A stretch of DNA of 64,000 nucleotides from contig NW_004454229.1 in assembly GCF_000283155.1 (NCBI RefSeq), positions 6,199,439-6,263,438 of the forward strand, in the 5' to 3' direction. The stretch is from Ceratotherium simum simum. Lineage: Eukaryota > Chordata > Mammalia > Perissodactyla > Rhinocerotidae. The notes beneath the pieces were generated by a model. The model was not told where the DNA came from and searched no databases. It was given only the letters and a program-made list of their open reading frames with translations. The first letter of the stretch is position 1; every line of letters begins with the position of its first letter. A program made the position numbers and the translations under genes. Below are positions 11,215 to 23,267 of this stretch, piece by piece.

Positions 11215-11859
11215 ACCTTTTACAGAGGAACCAAGCAGAGGGAGGTAAAGTGAAGCAGAAATTCACACCCACATCTGTTTGAACATTTCAACTCTTTTAT
11301 AGAAATAGTTTTTCATTGTGTGGTCTCTTTGCTTGCTCTCTCCTTTTTTTTCTTTTAGTATTTACAAAGATTTTTACTTTTGTTCTAATTATTTCCTTTA
11401 TGTAACATCTTTAATCCTCCATTTGGGGAGGGCAAATATTGTCAATTATTTCCCTCTTACGAGCAACATTGACATTATCTAGTAACTTCTCCCTCCTCCC
11501 CTTATTCTCCAGCATCTGACTTGAAGCAATATTCCTTTACTCCTGCTTAATAACTATAAGGTAATCAGCAAGCTTATTCTGCCTTATAAATGTTGTCCCC
11601 ATTCTCCTTCCATTTTTGTTAGTTATACTGTATATTTATTCAAGGGCATGTAACCATTCTAAACTATCTCTCTCCCTCATAACCATTATTTATTCCTAGT
11701 TCTACAAGAAAATAGATATTTAGGGCTCACCACTGGTCACGTCGATGGCTCACCAGTCATTTGGGTTGTCTGAGGTATGTTCCTTAGAAGAAACCTCCGA
11801 AAGGTCTCATGAGAACATTCCCTGTGCTCTTTCATGTAGATCACATTTTGTCTGTGACC

Positions 11860-12760
11860 TTAACACCTGAAAGTCAGTTTGGCTGGATATAAAACCCTTA
11901 GCTCACATTCCCTTTCTCTGGGTATCTGAGCTATGTTGTTACTCTACAGTCTTCTGACAGAAAGTGCTGTTGTCAGTCTGATAATCGGATTTTCTTTCCC
12001 TTGTAAGTGAATTTGTCTTTTAGCCTGGATGACCCAAATATGTATTTTTTTAAATCCACTGATTTTACTAGAAAATATCTCAGTGTTGACCTTCTGGGTT
12101 GATTTCCCCACTATGAGGTGTGCCCTTTCTATATGCAGTCTTAAGTCTCTTTAATTTTTTTTTCTGGAAAAAAAATGGTGTGTTTTTTTAATTATGGTTT
12201 TGTGTATTTATTCTCCTCTGTTGCCTCGTTGTTTTTTCCTTCTCCAGGGACATGTATAATATACCTTTAGATCTTTTTTGCCTATTTTCTATATTTGTCA
12301 TTTTCTCTTGAACTCTGATTTCTCTTTATTCATTCTGGGATTTAAATTTTTTCCTTCTTTTCAGTTTTTATTCCCTTAAGGCATTATCTGTTGTGCAAAA
12401 ACTTTGTTACTCTGATATTCCTTCTAGTTCAGTCTTCATTTATGAAATGAGTTTTCCATTTTTTTTCCAATTCTTTCCTGAGTTTTATTACCTAATTTCT
12501 GCTTTCTAATTCCGATTTGTGCTTTTCTTTCATATCTTGTATTATTTCCTTAATTTACTTTAGCTCATTTTGAAATATTAAGTTACGGTTTTTATCTGGT
12601 TTTGTGGGCATGTCTTTCTGGAATGCTTTCATTTCATTAGGGATGTTAGTCTGCTCCTTGTTCTCATTTTTCTTATAATAACTTCATTATGAGATTTGAC
12701 TGCAGTCCTTTCTGTTGCTCATTTTTACATTAGCTTTCCTGCACATTGAGGAGGGAGGGG
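11860..12760 (-). mobile_element. L1-like (old) T-rich segment
   Basis: Contains TTTGGCTGGATATAAAACCC and GTCTTCTGACAGAAAGTGCT, resembling the antisense of an L1 segment also seen near 59640-59815. Heavily decayed. Confidence 0.45.
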
Positions 12761-13554
12761 TGAGGTAGGACAGCTTTGCTAAATTCAAGGCTCTACAGCC
12801 TCCTTTTCTGTTTTCATTAAGTGTTCAGAAATACAGCTTCACAGGTTCTGAGACCTCCTGGCTCTGTTCCCCTTCCCACTCACCTGGACTCCCCTGTCCT
12901 TTGCCCCAAACATCCCTGGCCCGCCCCATCTGTGTTCTGTTCCATGCAGTTTCTACTCTGGTGTCCTGGAAAGACACTTTGGCTGGTCTTGAGAGTTCCC
13001 AGGACCTGGGCTGCTCCAACTTCTTCCAACCTTACTTTGGACCCCTTGCTTCATCAGCTGCAAACTGGGTGTACAGAACTCTCCCCACTCCAGCTGCTTC
13101 CCCCAACTGGGCCACAGTACTTTCTAGGGAGTACCTGTGGCTATTTTCGGGTTCTCTTATTTTTAGATTTCTCAGACACCCTGCTGCTTCCCTCTGCTTC
13201 TTCCCACAAAAATGCTGATACCATGCAAGTCTTCAAGCTGCCAGAGGTTTCTACCAACTTGAATTTTGGGGTTTGTGGTGATCTCTTGTCACCCTATTTT
13301 GTTGTAGATGTTGGCCCTAGATTTTTGGTTTTGCTATCCCAGTTGCTGTGTTTTTATGGGGAAATTCAGGGAGATTCAAAAATGCCACTGCCATCTCCCC
13401 AGAATTCTTTTCTCTCAAGTCTTATGATGCTGTATAAGATACCATGCCAACCAGTGAAATCAAAATGGACAAACCACCACTGATTAACTTTTCTAAAAGT
13501 AGGAGTTCCAAGATGTAATCGTTATGTATCTAAAGCCCATTCTGGTTTCATTCA

Positions 13555-14520
13555 GGGTGGTAGTGTGCCCAGCTAAAGGCCACTTCCCAGCATCCCTTGC
13601 AGCTAGGAGTGACCATGTGATACAGTTCTGACCAATAAGATATAAGCAGAAAACACTGGGTGGGGTTCTGGAGAAAGCTCATTAAAAAGCAGGTCAACTC
13701 AACTGGCCAACCTCTTTTGCCCTTTCCCTTCCTCCTGCCTGTCAAGAGCCAAGCTGAGCTGGAGAGAGCTGAGCTGCCAGGTGTCTGGGTAGAGGAGTAA
13801 AAATGAAAGCAACAGTCAAGCCTTTCATCACTTACTGTGACATGTGGGAACTGTCTCACTGCCAAAGGATCCCTAAACAAAAGGCTCCTGCCATTTTACA
13901 GACCCAGGAGGCTGGGAGGAGGGAGAGGGGGAAGGGCTAGAAGAGGAAGAGTACTGAACACTGAGTCAGAGTGGGGAAAACATATTCAACGTCTGCCCCC
14001 CGCCCGTGAGTCTCAGCAGAGGCAGCTGAGAGCCCGTGGCTAGGGCCCCACCCCTTCCCCCCATAAGGAGGCCTCGGAACGGAGGAGCCTGAGCTAGAAC
14101 TGTAGCTGTGCATGAGCAAGGCTGGGGGGATGGTGGTGGGACCAGAGTCCCTGACTGCAACTCCCCTCAGAGAACACAGTGCCTGGCTGTGCACCGGGCC
14201 GGGTGTGGGCGGGCAGCTTTCCCTGGAGGCCTGCCAGCTTTGTAACTGCCTACAGTTGGGCCTGGAAGATCACACATAGGTTTCTGGCTGGGAGCCGGAC
14301 TCCTCACTGCCAACCACTTTGCTGGAGAAAGAGCAGGCGTCTTGCGATCAGATGACGACAAATTCATGCTAAGGACTGCTGAGCAGAAGAAAAGCAAAAC
14401 GATAGAAGTCAGAATCCCTGATGGCATCATGGAGCAGCCGTATTAACCTGGGGCTCTCTCTAAACTTCTATTTACACGAGAAAAATAAAACTGCTCATTT
14501 GTTTAAGACACTGCTTTTCA
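13555..14520 (+). repeat. Old interspersed repeat, copy 3 of 3, expanded
   Basis: CTTCCCAGCATCCCTTGCAG and TTCTGACCAATAAGATATA open the copy, and AAAATAAAACTGCTCATTTG closes it. About 500 bases of unrelated GC-richer sequence (about 13880-14430) lie in between. Confidence 0.45.
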
Positions 14521-14999
14521 GGGTTCTTTTACAGCTGAATGCAATTCCTAAGCACTACATGGGAGTCCCAGGAGCAGTGGCTCCCAAATGGTGGTGCTGG
14601 TTGGTTCATGAAATTTTTACTGCTCCTCGGTAGGTGAGAAAAATGAACAATGTAGTCAGTTTTTCATAAAGCTCAATTTATTCAAGTTTTTAGTTCTGAG
14701 ATTATGCCCTTCTAGATTATTTGATATTATAATGTCCTCTCTTTTATAAGATGATGGTGCTAATTTATGATGCTGGGTGTGTCTAAAATCCTTACTTAAA
14801 AATTAAATCCTGACCACTATATTATAGAATTCTCTAAGCATATTTTTGGAAAAATTGACCAGTCATACCACTCTTAAAAGTACTTAATAGTAACTAAATT
14901 CCCCCTCAAGTGTGGATATTTAATATGTGCCTGGGAAAAACTTACTGTTTTCTTAACTTTTAACACTTATAACACTTCTGTGACCAGATGGGTGGGTTT

Positions 15000-15835
15000 T
15001 CCACACCAAGCAATTCGGACGCTAACTGCCTGGAGTTAGTGCAGACCCCACAGGTTAAGGGTTCAGTCCCACAAGACTGCCCCCCACTTCAGATGCCAAT
15101 AGCAAGTAGTGGGTCCCCAGGTTACCCATGACTTCTGTCCAACTTGGCTGCAAATTGGAGGTTCCCATGACTCCCTCCTTGGGTTCCATAATTTGCTCAC
15201 AGAACGGAGGAAAACAGTTTACTTAACTCTTGCTGATTTATTACAAAGGATATTTTAAAGGATACAAATGAACAGCCAGATGAAGAGATACATAGCGCAA
15301 GGTCTGGAAGGTCTGGAAGGGTGTCAGGTGCAGGAGCTTCTGTCCCTCCCAGCGTTGGGGGTGCTCCACCCTCCCAGCACATGCATGTATTCACCAACCC
15401 AGCAGCTTTCCAAATCCTGTTCTTTTGGGATTTCTATGGAGGCTTCATCACACAGGCATGATTGATCATTAACTCCATTTCCAGCCCTTCTCCCCTCTCT
15501 GGAGGAGGTGGGGGTTGGGGCTGAACGTTCCAAGCTTCTAATCATGGCCTGGTCTTTCTGGTGACTAGCCGCATCCAAGAGCCCCTCAAGAGTCACCTCA
15601 TTAGAACAAAAGATGCTGCACTACCAGGAAATTCCAAGGGATTTAGGAGCTCTGCCAGAAGTGTCTATTGCTCAGGAAATTACAAGGGTCTTAGGAGATC
15701 TGTGTCAGGAACCGGAGTTAAAGACCAAAAGATTCTCCTAGCACCTCTACTTACAAGGGTGTTAGGAGCTCTTAGGAGCTCTGTGTCAGGAAGAGGGGCG
15801 GAGACCAATACATATTTCTTATTTCACAAGATGCT
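15000..15835 (-). mobile_element. LTR-like retroelement remnant
   Basis: On the minus strand it begins near TGTGAAATAAGAAATATG and runs to a GTAATAAATC signal-like stretch. It contains GAGTCACCTCATTAG (plus strand) and several copies of TTAGGAGCTCTG. This resembles an ancient ERVL-type LTR, but I cannot name the family. Confidence 0.45.
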
Positions 15836-16264
15836 TCTATTCTTCAATAGGAGAAAAATCCTGCCACCCCTGGTAAGAGATGGGAAGGGGAGGTTGCAGA
15901 TGGCTTGTACAGGGGAATTCACAGGTATAATCCACATGTATAAGAATCACTGCCTTTGGCAGCAGGAGTCAACTATAAAGAAAGAGCGAGCCAGGGTACC
16001 AGTTCAGAGGGTAACTGGAAGGTATGGACACCAAGCTCTCTGAAAAGCCACTGAAGACAAAAGAAACATTTAGCTGGAGAAGACTGGGGCTGGTGGATGG
16101 GGCAGAACAACTGTGCTGAAATTAACAAAGGGAAAAACGCTCCGACTTGATCTGATCAGAGGTAGAGCTAGGACCAACAGTGAAAGCTGTAGAGGCGCCT
16201 CCAGCAGAACCAGTCGTTCAAAGGAGGAAATGGCTGCCTCAGAGAGGCTGAGGCTTAGCAGTGG

Positions 16265-16385
16265 TCACGGACTGAAGATCCACCAGAACAGGGACCTTGT
16301 CTGTTCTGTTTGCTGCTCCAGCCCCAGTACTGACAATGGTGGTCAGCACATAGCAGGTGCAGAGGATGTATTTGTTGAGTAAAAT
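16265..16385 (+). mobile_element. L2 3'-end fragment
   Basis: CAGGGACCTTGTCTGTTCTG and GTATTTGTTGAGT at the end. Confidence 0.65.
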
Positions 16386-16470
16386 GGGAGGAAACCCAGC
16401 ATTTGATGGGAAGTTTGCCAAGGTAGCTGAATTTGTGTGCGTCTTCCTTTATCTACATGGTCAGCCTTTT

Positions 16471-16714
16471 TTTTTTTCACTTTTTTTTTTTTGCTGAGGA
16501 AGAGTCCCCCTGAGCTAACATCTGTTGCCAATCTTCCTCTCTTTTTGCCTGAGGAAGACTAGCCCCAAGCCAACATCTGTGCCAATCTTCCTCTATGTTG
16601 TATGTGGGTTGCCGCCACAGCATGGCTGACGAGTGATTTAGGTCTGAACCAGCGAACACAGGCTCCCGAAACAGAGTGCACAGAACTCAACCACTATGCC
16701 ATGGTGCCAGCCCC
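16471..16714 (-). mobile_element. ERE SINE, long-tail type, minus strand
   Basis: Perfect 15-bp duplication catggtcagcctttt at 16456-16470 and 16715-16729. Head is more diverged than average. Lies head-to-head with the 16882 copy. Confidence 0.92.
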
Positions 16715-16881
16715 CATGGTCAGCCTTTTAAGTCCAAACGTCTCCTTTCAGCTGTCTCAGAACTACATGGGGAACTCCTGTCCTGAAGAGGACAACAGAA
16801 ACAGCAGGGAACCAGCAATCCTGACCTGGCAGAAGCTCAGCCTTCTGGATGATGTGCATTTTGAATAAAAAGTATAAAAAA

Positions 16882-17149
16882 GAGGCTGGACCAGTGGTGC
16901 AAGTGATTAAGTGTGCGCACTCCGCTTCAGCGGCCCGAGGTTCGCAGGTTCGGATCCCGGGCGCGCACTAACGCACCACTTGTCAAGCCATGCTGTGGCA
17001 GCATCCCATATAAAGTGGAGGAAGATGGGCACAGATGTTAGCTCAGGGCCAATCTTCCTCAGCAAAAAAAAAAGAGGAGGATCGGCATTGGATGTTAGCT
17101 CAGGGCTGATCTTCCTCACAAACACACAAAAACACACACACACACACAC
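16882..17149 (+). mobile_element. ERE SINE, long-tail type
   Basis: Perfect 15-bp duplication aaaagtataaaaaag at 16867-16881 and 17150-17164. The tail has degenerated into an (AC)n run. Confidence 0.93.
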
Positions 17150-17861
17150 AAAAGTATAAAAAAGTATCTTTAAGGTGTCACTGGTTTCTCCCCTCAACGC
17201 ACTCTAGCCAGGAAGTCATGCAACCCTTAAGAGGCACTCACAGTGCCTAAAAGAGTTTTCTAAAATCTGTGTGTCAAATAGGTTGTAAATGAGCATGTTC
17301 TTGAAACCCACTGTTCCACACTTATAGGTGGAAAAATTCCAATGTCCATTTTAACCCTCACACCCCAGCTGGCACATTAAATCCCGGCAGCCTCCAGCAT
17401 GCTAGAGAGAAAACATCAAGGAAGAACTTAAGGTCAAAGTCATGAAGTGCAGACACAGACATTATGTGAGGTATTTATTTTGCAACCATTAGGTTCAGCT
17501 GTCCAGTGTCAGGTCATCAAAGACAAATTTCCAGGCTCCTAATGAATCCCAACCAAAGTTCACACTGTTTGGCCACTTTAGGATGGCAAGGATTTGGAGA
17601 AAAGAGGACCACCAAGGTAATCTGTACAAAATCCAGAGAAAAGACACCACAAGTTAGGATGGATCTATTTCAGGAATTAAGAGCACACCTAACGTGAAGC
17701 ACATCACTTGACTGTGAGAAACGGCAGGGCACCTGGGCACGCCTAACCCTCCCCTTGTACTTCATTCCAAATCAGCGCATAGTCATGACGATAATCGACA
17801 GGGGAGAAAGAAGAGCTGAAAGACACACGTGCTGAACATTTAATTTTTGTTTGTTAAATAA

Positions 17862-18002
17862 ATGATTAGGCTTCAGTGCAGCACCATCCAGATGTTGGGG
17901 GTTGGTGCCATTCTATCAGTTCTCCTGCTGGCTGTGGTTATTCTGTTCCTGCAGTGGATGCTAGTCCAAAGAACCACACTCCAAAAAACAAAAGAGAACT
18001 GA
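17862..18002 (+). CDS. Short reading frame for a predicted one-pass membrane micropeptide (hypothetical)
   Basis: ATG at 17862 is preceded in frame by a stop; the frame ends at TGA 18000-18002, giving 46 residues. A second ATG at 17892 would give 36. The centre is a strongly hydrophobic run (AILSVLLLAVVILFLQWMLV) flanked by short polar ends, with a basic C terminus (QKTKEN), as in small integral membrane proteins. I do not recognise it. Both ATGs have poor Kozak contexts, the region is intergenic on the plus strand between NDC1 and YIPF1, and no splice structure or promoter is evident. Chance is a real possibility. Confidence 0.15.
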   Translation: MIRLQCSTIQMLGVGAILSVLLLAVVILFLQWMLVQRTTLQKTKEN

Positions 18003-18339
18003 AAAACAAAAGAAAAAATTTCAAGATAAAGATACCCCCATACAGAAAGGAGCTATATTACAGAAAAGGGTATTCATTTATGTTTAGAGGTAGAACTTCA
18101 ACACCAGAGCAGCTCCCATCACCAGCTCCCAAAATCTAGAGCCTTGAGCCCTGATCTATGAGCTCCAAGGAAGACTTACTGTTGGAGGGGAGATGACACT
18201 TTTTAAAGATTTCCTCTCTTTCTTTGGAAACCCAGTACTTTCTCTGCCCCAGATCTCAAAGCCACCTCCACCCATCCTTCTTTCTCTCTCTTCTTTGTGA
18301 CAGCTCTGTGTTTATATCACATATAACGTAAATATGGAG

Positions 18340-19110
18340 GGACATAAAAAGATTTGGTAACTGGAGAGCTGTTTGTGGTTGCTGAAATATGAGGTTATAC
18401 AGGGGACAACGGCAGGATGAATAGATTAGGGACAGATGATGGTAATCCAGGGAGTTTGGATTTTGTTCTCTAGACAATAGGAGGCCAAAAAAAAGTTTTT
18501 AAGTAGAAGAGTGACACAGTCAAAGGCACAGTCAGATTTATAAATTTTTGAAGACCCCTGTGCCTACATATAGGAGGACTTGGAAGGAGGAAAAGAAAAG
18601 AGACCAAGAAACCCATCAAGTTATTACCACACCCAACTGTGAGACGACTGGCTCCTGAAAGCTGGGTATGGTACTGAGAGGACAGACTTGAGAAATATTT
18701 CAGAGGAATTCCAAACAGACAAGTCTTGCTGACAGATCAGACGTGGAAGGCAAGAGGGAGGAATCTACATTGATGCTGAGGTTTCTAGCTTCAGTGACTT
18801 GGTGGATTTCTTAATTAATCCAACAAACATTGACTGAGGACTCACGTGCCAGCCACTGACACAATGACGAATAACGAAGTCATGGTCCCAACTCTCAAGA
18901 AACTTATAGTCTAAAAAGGGAAACTACAGGGTAAACAAATATATAAAACATTATTTATATAATTACAATTGTAGGTACTGTGAGAGGGTATGATAAAGAC
19001 TCTAACCTAGGCTGAAGCCGGGGCGGGGTGAGACAGGAACATTTAAGGAGGATCTGGTTGTAAGGGAGGAGTTTAGTTTTGAACATTATGAATTTGAGGC
19101 ATCTGTTGGT
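18340..19110 (+). repeat. Old repeat of the 'GTGACA.AGTC...TTTGGATTTT' family
   Basis: GGAGTTTGGATTTTGTTCTC, AGAAGAGTGACACAGTC and, nearby, AACATTGACTGAGGACTCAC and ATAGTCTAAAAAGGGAAACT. Same family as pieces at 20190-20445, 26865-27540 and 46740-47235. Family not named. Confidence 0.4.
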
Positions 19111-20044
19111 TCACCTAATTGGGGATCTGGAAGGAAGGGAACTTGGACAGAGGGGCTAGCGATACAGTGAAATCCCGGGGAGATTAAGGAGTGTGGCAGA
19201 GGCGTTCCTAATGCATGGCATTCCACAGAAGAGAATGAGCCAGGCCTCCCTGGACACCTCATCGGGCAGAATCACGACCAGATGACAGCAGTGGACGTCA
19301 GCACTGGCCCACTCCATGAAGGTGAGGCTGAGGCAGGGGCCATCTGCCTAAATCTACTGGCTCTAGAAAATGGAAAAGTTGCCAACAAAATATCTGTGAA
19401 AAGTGGCTGGAGAAGGGTGGACGCTGTAATTTGCTGGCGTGAAAGAACCTCAAGTCCTGATGGGCTTTTGTAAACATCAGCTTGGGTTTCTGAAACACTA
19501 AATGAATGCAGGGACAAACCAGCCCACAGGGCAGGCACTGGAGATTTTATTTTCATAAATATATACTCTGCTTTTCTCTCGTCTCTCTAGCTGTCTGTTC
19601 CAAATTAATGTCAAGACTAGAGGAGGATTTGAAGACAGAAAATTCCCTTCTCCTGCTGCCAACTTTTAGTGGGTGGCCTGTAGAGCAGAGTTTGGGAATT
19701 CCTGGCACTTAGGCCAGAGGGTGGCAAGTAAGATGATATTGCCCTTTGTGCCACACTTCGTCCACAATGTCACCATCAGCCAGGGTTCCCTTACTGCTTC
19801 CCGGCATAAGACCTGACTGCTGGCCACTTCTGGCTCCCCATCTTGGGTGACCTCACTGTGCCCCTGACATGCCTGCTCCCTTCCCGGCCCGAGCCTGCAC
19901 TCAAGCCCGGACAACATCACCATTACCTGATCTGGTGGGTTCTAATTAGAAGATCCCAAAGTCATGATTCTCTCTGTAATTTAGCAGGGCCTTTTAGTCT
20001 GTGTGACTCATGAGATATAAAATTGGGGTAAAATCTGGGAGGGC

Positions 20045-20115
20045 AAGGACCTATCTCCATTGTTCACCCCAGTGGCCCAGCACCTAGCACAGAGTAGGCC
20101 CTCAATGAATGAACG
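20045..20115 (+). mobile_element. L2 3'-end fragment
   Basis: CAGCACCTAGCACAGAGTAG followed by CCCTCAATGAATGAACGAG. Confidence 0.6.
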
Positions 20116-20189
20116 AGTTCCCAAGTGACATGGCAGATGAACCCAGGGAATTTTCAGTGCCACAAGACATGTATTTCAACTGACACTGG

Positions 20190-20445
20190 TTCAAAATTAG
20201 GCTTTTTGCGAGTGCCTGCTGGGTGTGGGTTATAATGGTAAATATATCTCTGCCCTCAAGGAACTCCCAGTCTATGAAGTTACATTAAATAAGAAAATTG
20301 CTGTAATAGAGGAACAAAGAGCTGTAGGAGAGCACAGAGAAGTAAGATAAACTTCACCAAGGGGAGGGTTTCTGAAGTGGGTCCTGAAGAATAAATAGTA
20401 AGTTTCCAAGTACACAAGGCAGGGAAAGGCATTCCAGAATTTAAA
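20190..20445 (+). repeat. Old repeat fragment, same family as 18340
   Basis: CTCAAGGAACTCCCAGTCTA, GTGGGTCCTGAAGAATAAAT and GGGAAAGGCATTCCAGAATT in the expected order. Confidence 0.45.
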
Positions 20446-20486
20446 AAAAAAAAAAACCTTCAAAGATTTTAAAGAACTATTTAATT

Positions 20487-20524
20487 ACTACTACTAATTA
20501 CTATTTCCAGTAATTAGTAGTAGT
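20487..20524. repeat. Perfect 16-bp inverted repeat with 6-base loop
   Basis: Left arm actactactaattact (20487-20502), loop atttcc, right arm agtaattagtagtagt (20509-20524). All 16 pairs match; the next pair (T-G) does not. It lies in AT-rich intergenic DNA after a poly(A) run. Confidence 0.95.
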
Positions 20525-20956
20525 GTTGTTACTGTTATTATTAGATTGTTGTGAGTACATGGTGGGATAAAACAAAAAAGTACTCATATGACAGTCTAAT
20601 TCTATCATTTCTGGTGTCACTGAGAAGTGAGGTCCACAGTTTGGGAGAAAGGAGATACAGATATAAGATAAAAGCAATTTAGTAAAAACGCTGTAGTACT
20701 AAATAGAAATTGGAAGCCTGAGTATGAACTTACAATGTATCTTCTTTAAAAAAAAAAAAAAGCAAACAACAAATATATTTCCTGGCTCTGAACACTGAAA
20801 AGGCCTGAAAACAATGACCAAGCCAGTTACCATGAGCAGCTCTAGCATCCAGACGTGATCTGGAAATACTATTTCCCCACTGAGTGGAACCAGGACGCCT
20901 TAAGAAACGGCTCAAGTTGTGTCTGGGACAGGAAATGTTCAAAATGGGCCTGAAAC

Positions 20957-21206
20957 TTTTTTTTTTTTGGTGAGGAAGATCAGCCCTGAGCTAACACCTG
21001 TTGCCAATATTCTTCTTTTTCTTGCTTGAGGAAGATTAGCCCTGAGCTAATATCTGTGCCAATCTTCCTCTATTTTGTACGTGGGTCGCCACCACAGCAT
21101 GGCTGACAAGTGGTGTAGGTCCGCACCCGGGAACTGAACCCTGGAACCCGGTCTACCAAAATGGAGCACGCCAAACTTAACCACTACACCATGGGGCTGG
21201 CCTCGA
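20957..21206 (-). mobile_element. ERE SINE, long-tail type, minus strand
   Basis: Duplication gcctgaaac at 20948-20956 and 21207-21215. Head ends GGGGCTGGCC. Confidence 0.9.
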
Positions 21207-21419
21207 GCCTGAAACATCCAGTCATAACAGATAGCAAGGCAGTTATCAGAGACATCTAGGGTCGTGCCAATGGGCCTCAGGGGCCAACTTGAAGAGGTTC
21301 CCATTGGCCAAAGATAGGACAATTTGAGCATCAATAAGCATAATACTCACAATGGACTGAAGCTAATTGGTTGTTGTTGCAGAATGCTAGTGAACCAAGT
21401 ACTATTTTGAAAACAAGTA

Positions 21420-22272
21420 AATAAAGAGAAAGAATCCCTTATCCTGCTTTTCTTGTATAAACGATACCACTGGATAACCAAATAGTAGATGAAGGAAGTT
21501 TTTATTAAAGAAGTATTTTAGTTAATAAACAAAGAAGGAAAGATAGAACTGAAATATTGCCATTTTGAAGCCCCAAATGATTTAACAGATCTAGGCATTG
21601 CTTATCAATGACCACTAATACCAAAGAGAGAGAGAGAATTAGACATTATGAGTTTATGCATGGAAGAATTTAACAGCACATATCAAGAAGTCTTGCCAAA
21701 AAAAGAAATCAAACCTGAATCTGGATCAAACCTTTAGATACAACCACCAATTCACAGAAAACAGAGGACAGAGCAACATGTTAAATGACACCATGGAGAT
21801 GCAATCAGCAAAATCCAGACAGTGAGACACTAGTACAGGATAAATGATTCTTCAACAAAGAAACGGCAAAGGGAAAGAGGGAGAGGGAGACAGAATAGGA
21901 ATCTATCATTTAAAAGATATTTAAGAGATACATCAACCAATTGCAATATGAAATTCAAACAAGGAAGCATATTTGATATTAAAGAGTTATTATTTTTTAA
22001 ATGTGATTATGGTATTATGGTTATGTTTGAAAAAGAGTATCTTTTATAGATACAGAATTTAAATATTTATGGATGAAATAAAAAGCTATCTTAGATTTGC
22101 TTCAAAATAACACGGGAGGAAGAGGTGGGGAATAGATGGGTGTATGGATGAAACAAGACTGGCCACGAGTCGACAACTGTTGAAAGTGGGTAATGGGAAC
22201 AGGGTGATTCATTACACCATGCACTCCACTTTCATCTATGTTTAAAATTTTCCACTAAATAAGTTTAAAAAA
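21420..22272 (+). mobile_element. Old L1-type 3' end
   Basis: GATTATGGTATTATGGTTATG, TATTTATGGATGAAATAAAA and TTTAAAATTTTCCACTAAAT followed by A-rich DNA fit an L1-class 3' terminus. Subfamily not assigned. Confidence 0.5.
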
Positions 22273-22979
22273 AAAGAATACACAGTTATTGTGTTGACCC
22301 ACTTGCTATCCCAGGTTCCCCCAATTTACCTTAAAGAAAGAGAACAAAGAAAAAAATTGAGAAAGAAATAGCTCCAGAACTGATAATGGATTCTTTGGGC
22401 AGGGAATTTCAGACACGGTGTAGGAAAGAATAAGAGGCTAGTAGAAAACAGTGTTAGCCATGGTGTGAAATCACGCAACGTGGATCCTGTGCTAAGGGGG
22501 ATTATAGCATTGAGCTAAAAATGATTTCAGAATAAAATAATTGATATGTACAAACCTAGTAAAAAGCTTTGTAGCTTTGGCTTATAAAGAGAACATTCTT
22601 GACACGAGTGAGTGAAAGGATAATTGCATATAAACCCTGTGTATCAAATCAGGAGGGTTTTAATTACAAACAAGTCTCCCGAAGCCCCCTGCTCATCTCT
22701 TACTAAAGCCCTTATCACACTGCAGTGCAATTATCTGCTGGCTGTCTTCCTCTGGACAGACCCACTTGTCACCGCCCCTGGGAGGGCAGCCCGAATCTGG
22801 GTGCGGTCCTCAGATACTCCATCCTTTAAGCCAAAGTAAGACTCTCTAGATACAGTTTCCAGGCTTCACCAGGGTCTTGGCTCAGAGAAGAAATGGCACC
22901 AGCCCTTAGATGATAAGTTAATAAATAAAGGAAGGAAGGAGCAAAGGAAGGCAGGAAGAAAGGAAACAAGAAACCCAGG

Positions 22980-23267
22980 GGGCCGGCCCCGTGGCTTAGC
23001 AGTTAAGTGCGTGCACTCCGCTACTGGCGGCCTGGGTTCGGACCCCGGGCACGCACCGACGCACCGCTTCTCTGGCCATGCCGAGGCCACGTCCCACATA
23101 CAGCAACTAGAAGCATGTGCAACTATGACATACAACTATCTACTGGGGCTTTGGGGGTAAAAAAAAAGGAGGAGGATTGGCAATAGATGTTAGCTCAGAG
23201 CCGGTCTTCCTCAGCAAAAAGAGGAGGACTGGCATGGATGTTAGCTCACAAAAAAAAAAAAAAAAAA
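22980..23267 (+). mobile_element. ERE SINE, composite (short-type body fused to long-type tail)
   Basis: Begins GGCCGGCCCCGTGGC and runs through CATACAGCAACTAGAAG and CTGGGGCTTTGGGGG. It then continues after an A-run into AGGATTGGCAATAGATG and GTTAGCTCA blocks that otherwise mark the long type. A perfect duplication agaaacccagg at 22969-22979 and 23268-23278 shows it inserted as one unit. Confidence 0.93.

Noticed and set aside
12821..13483. Longest open frame in the window (220 codons, plus strand)
   Set aside because: It starts at GTG, not ATG; the protein is low-complexity Ser/Pro/Leu without a recognisable domain; and the region is C/T-rich old repeat DNA. Treated as chance.
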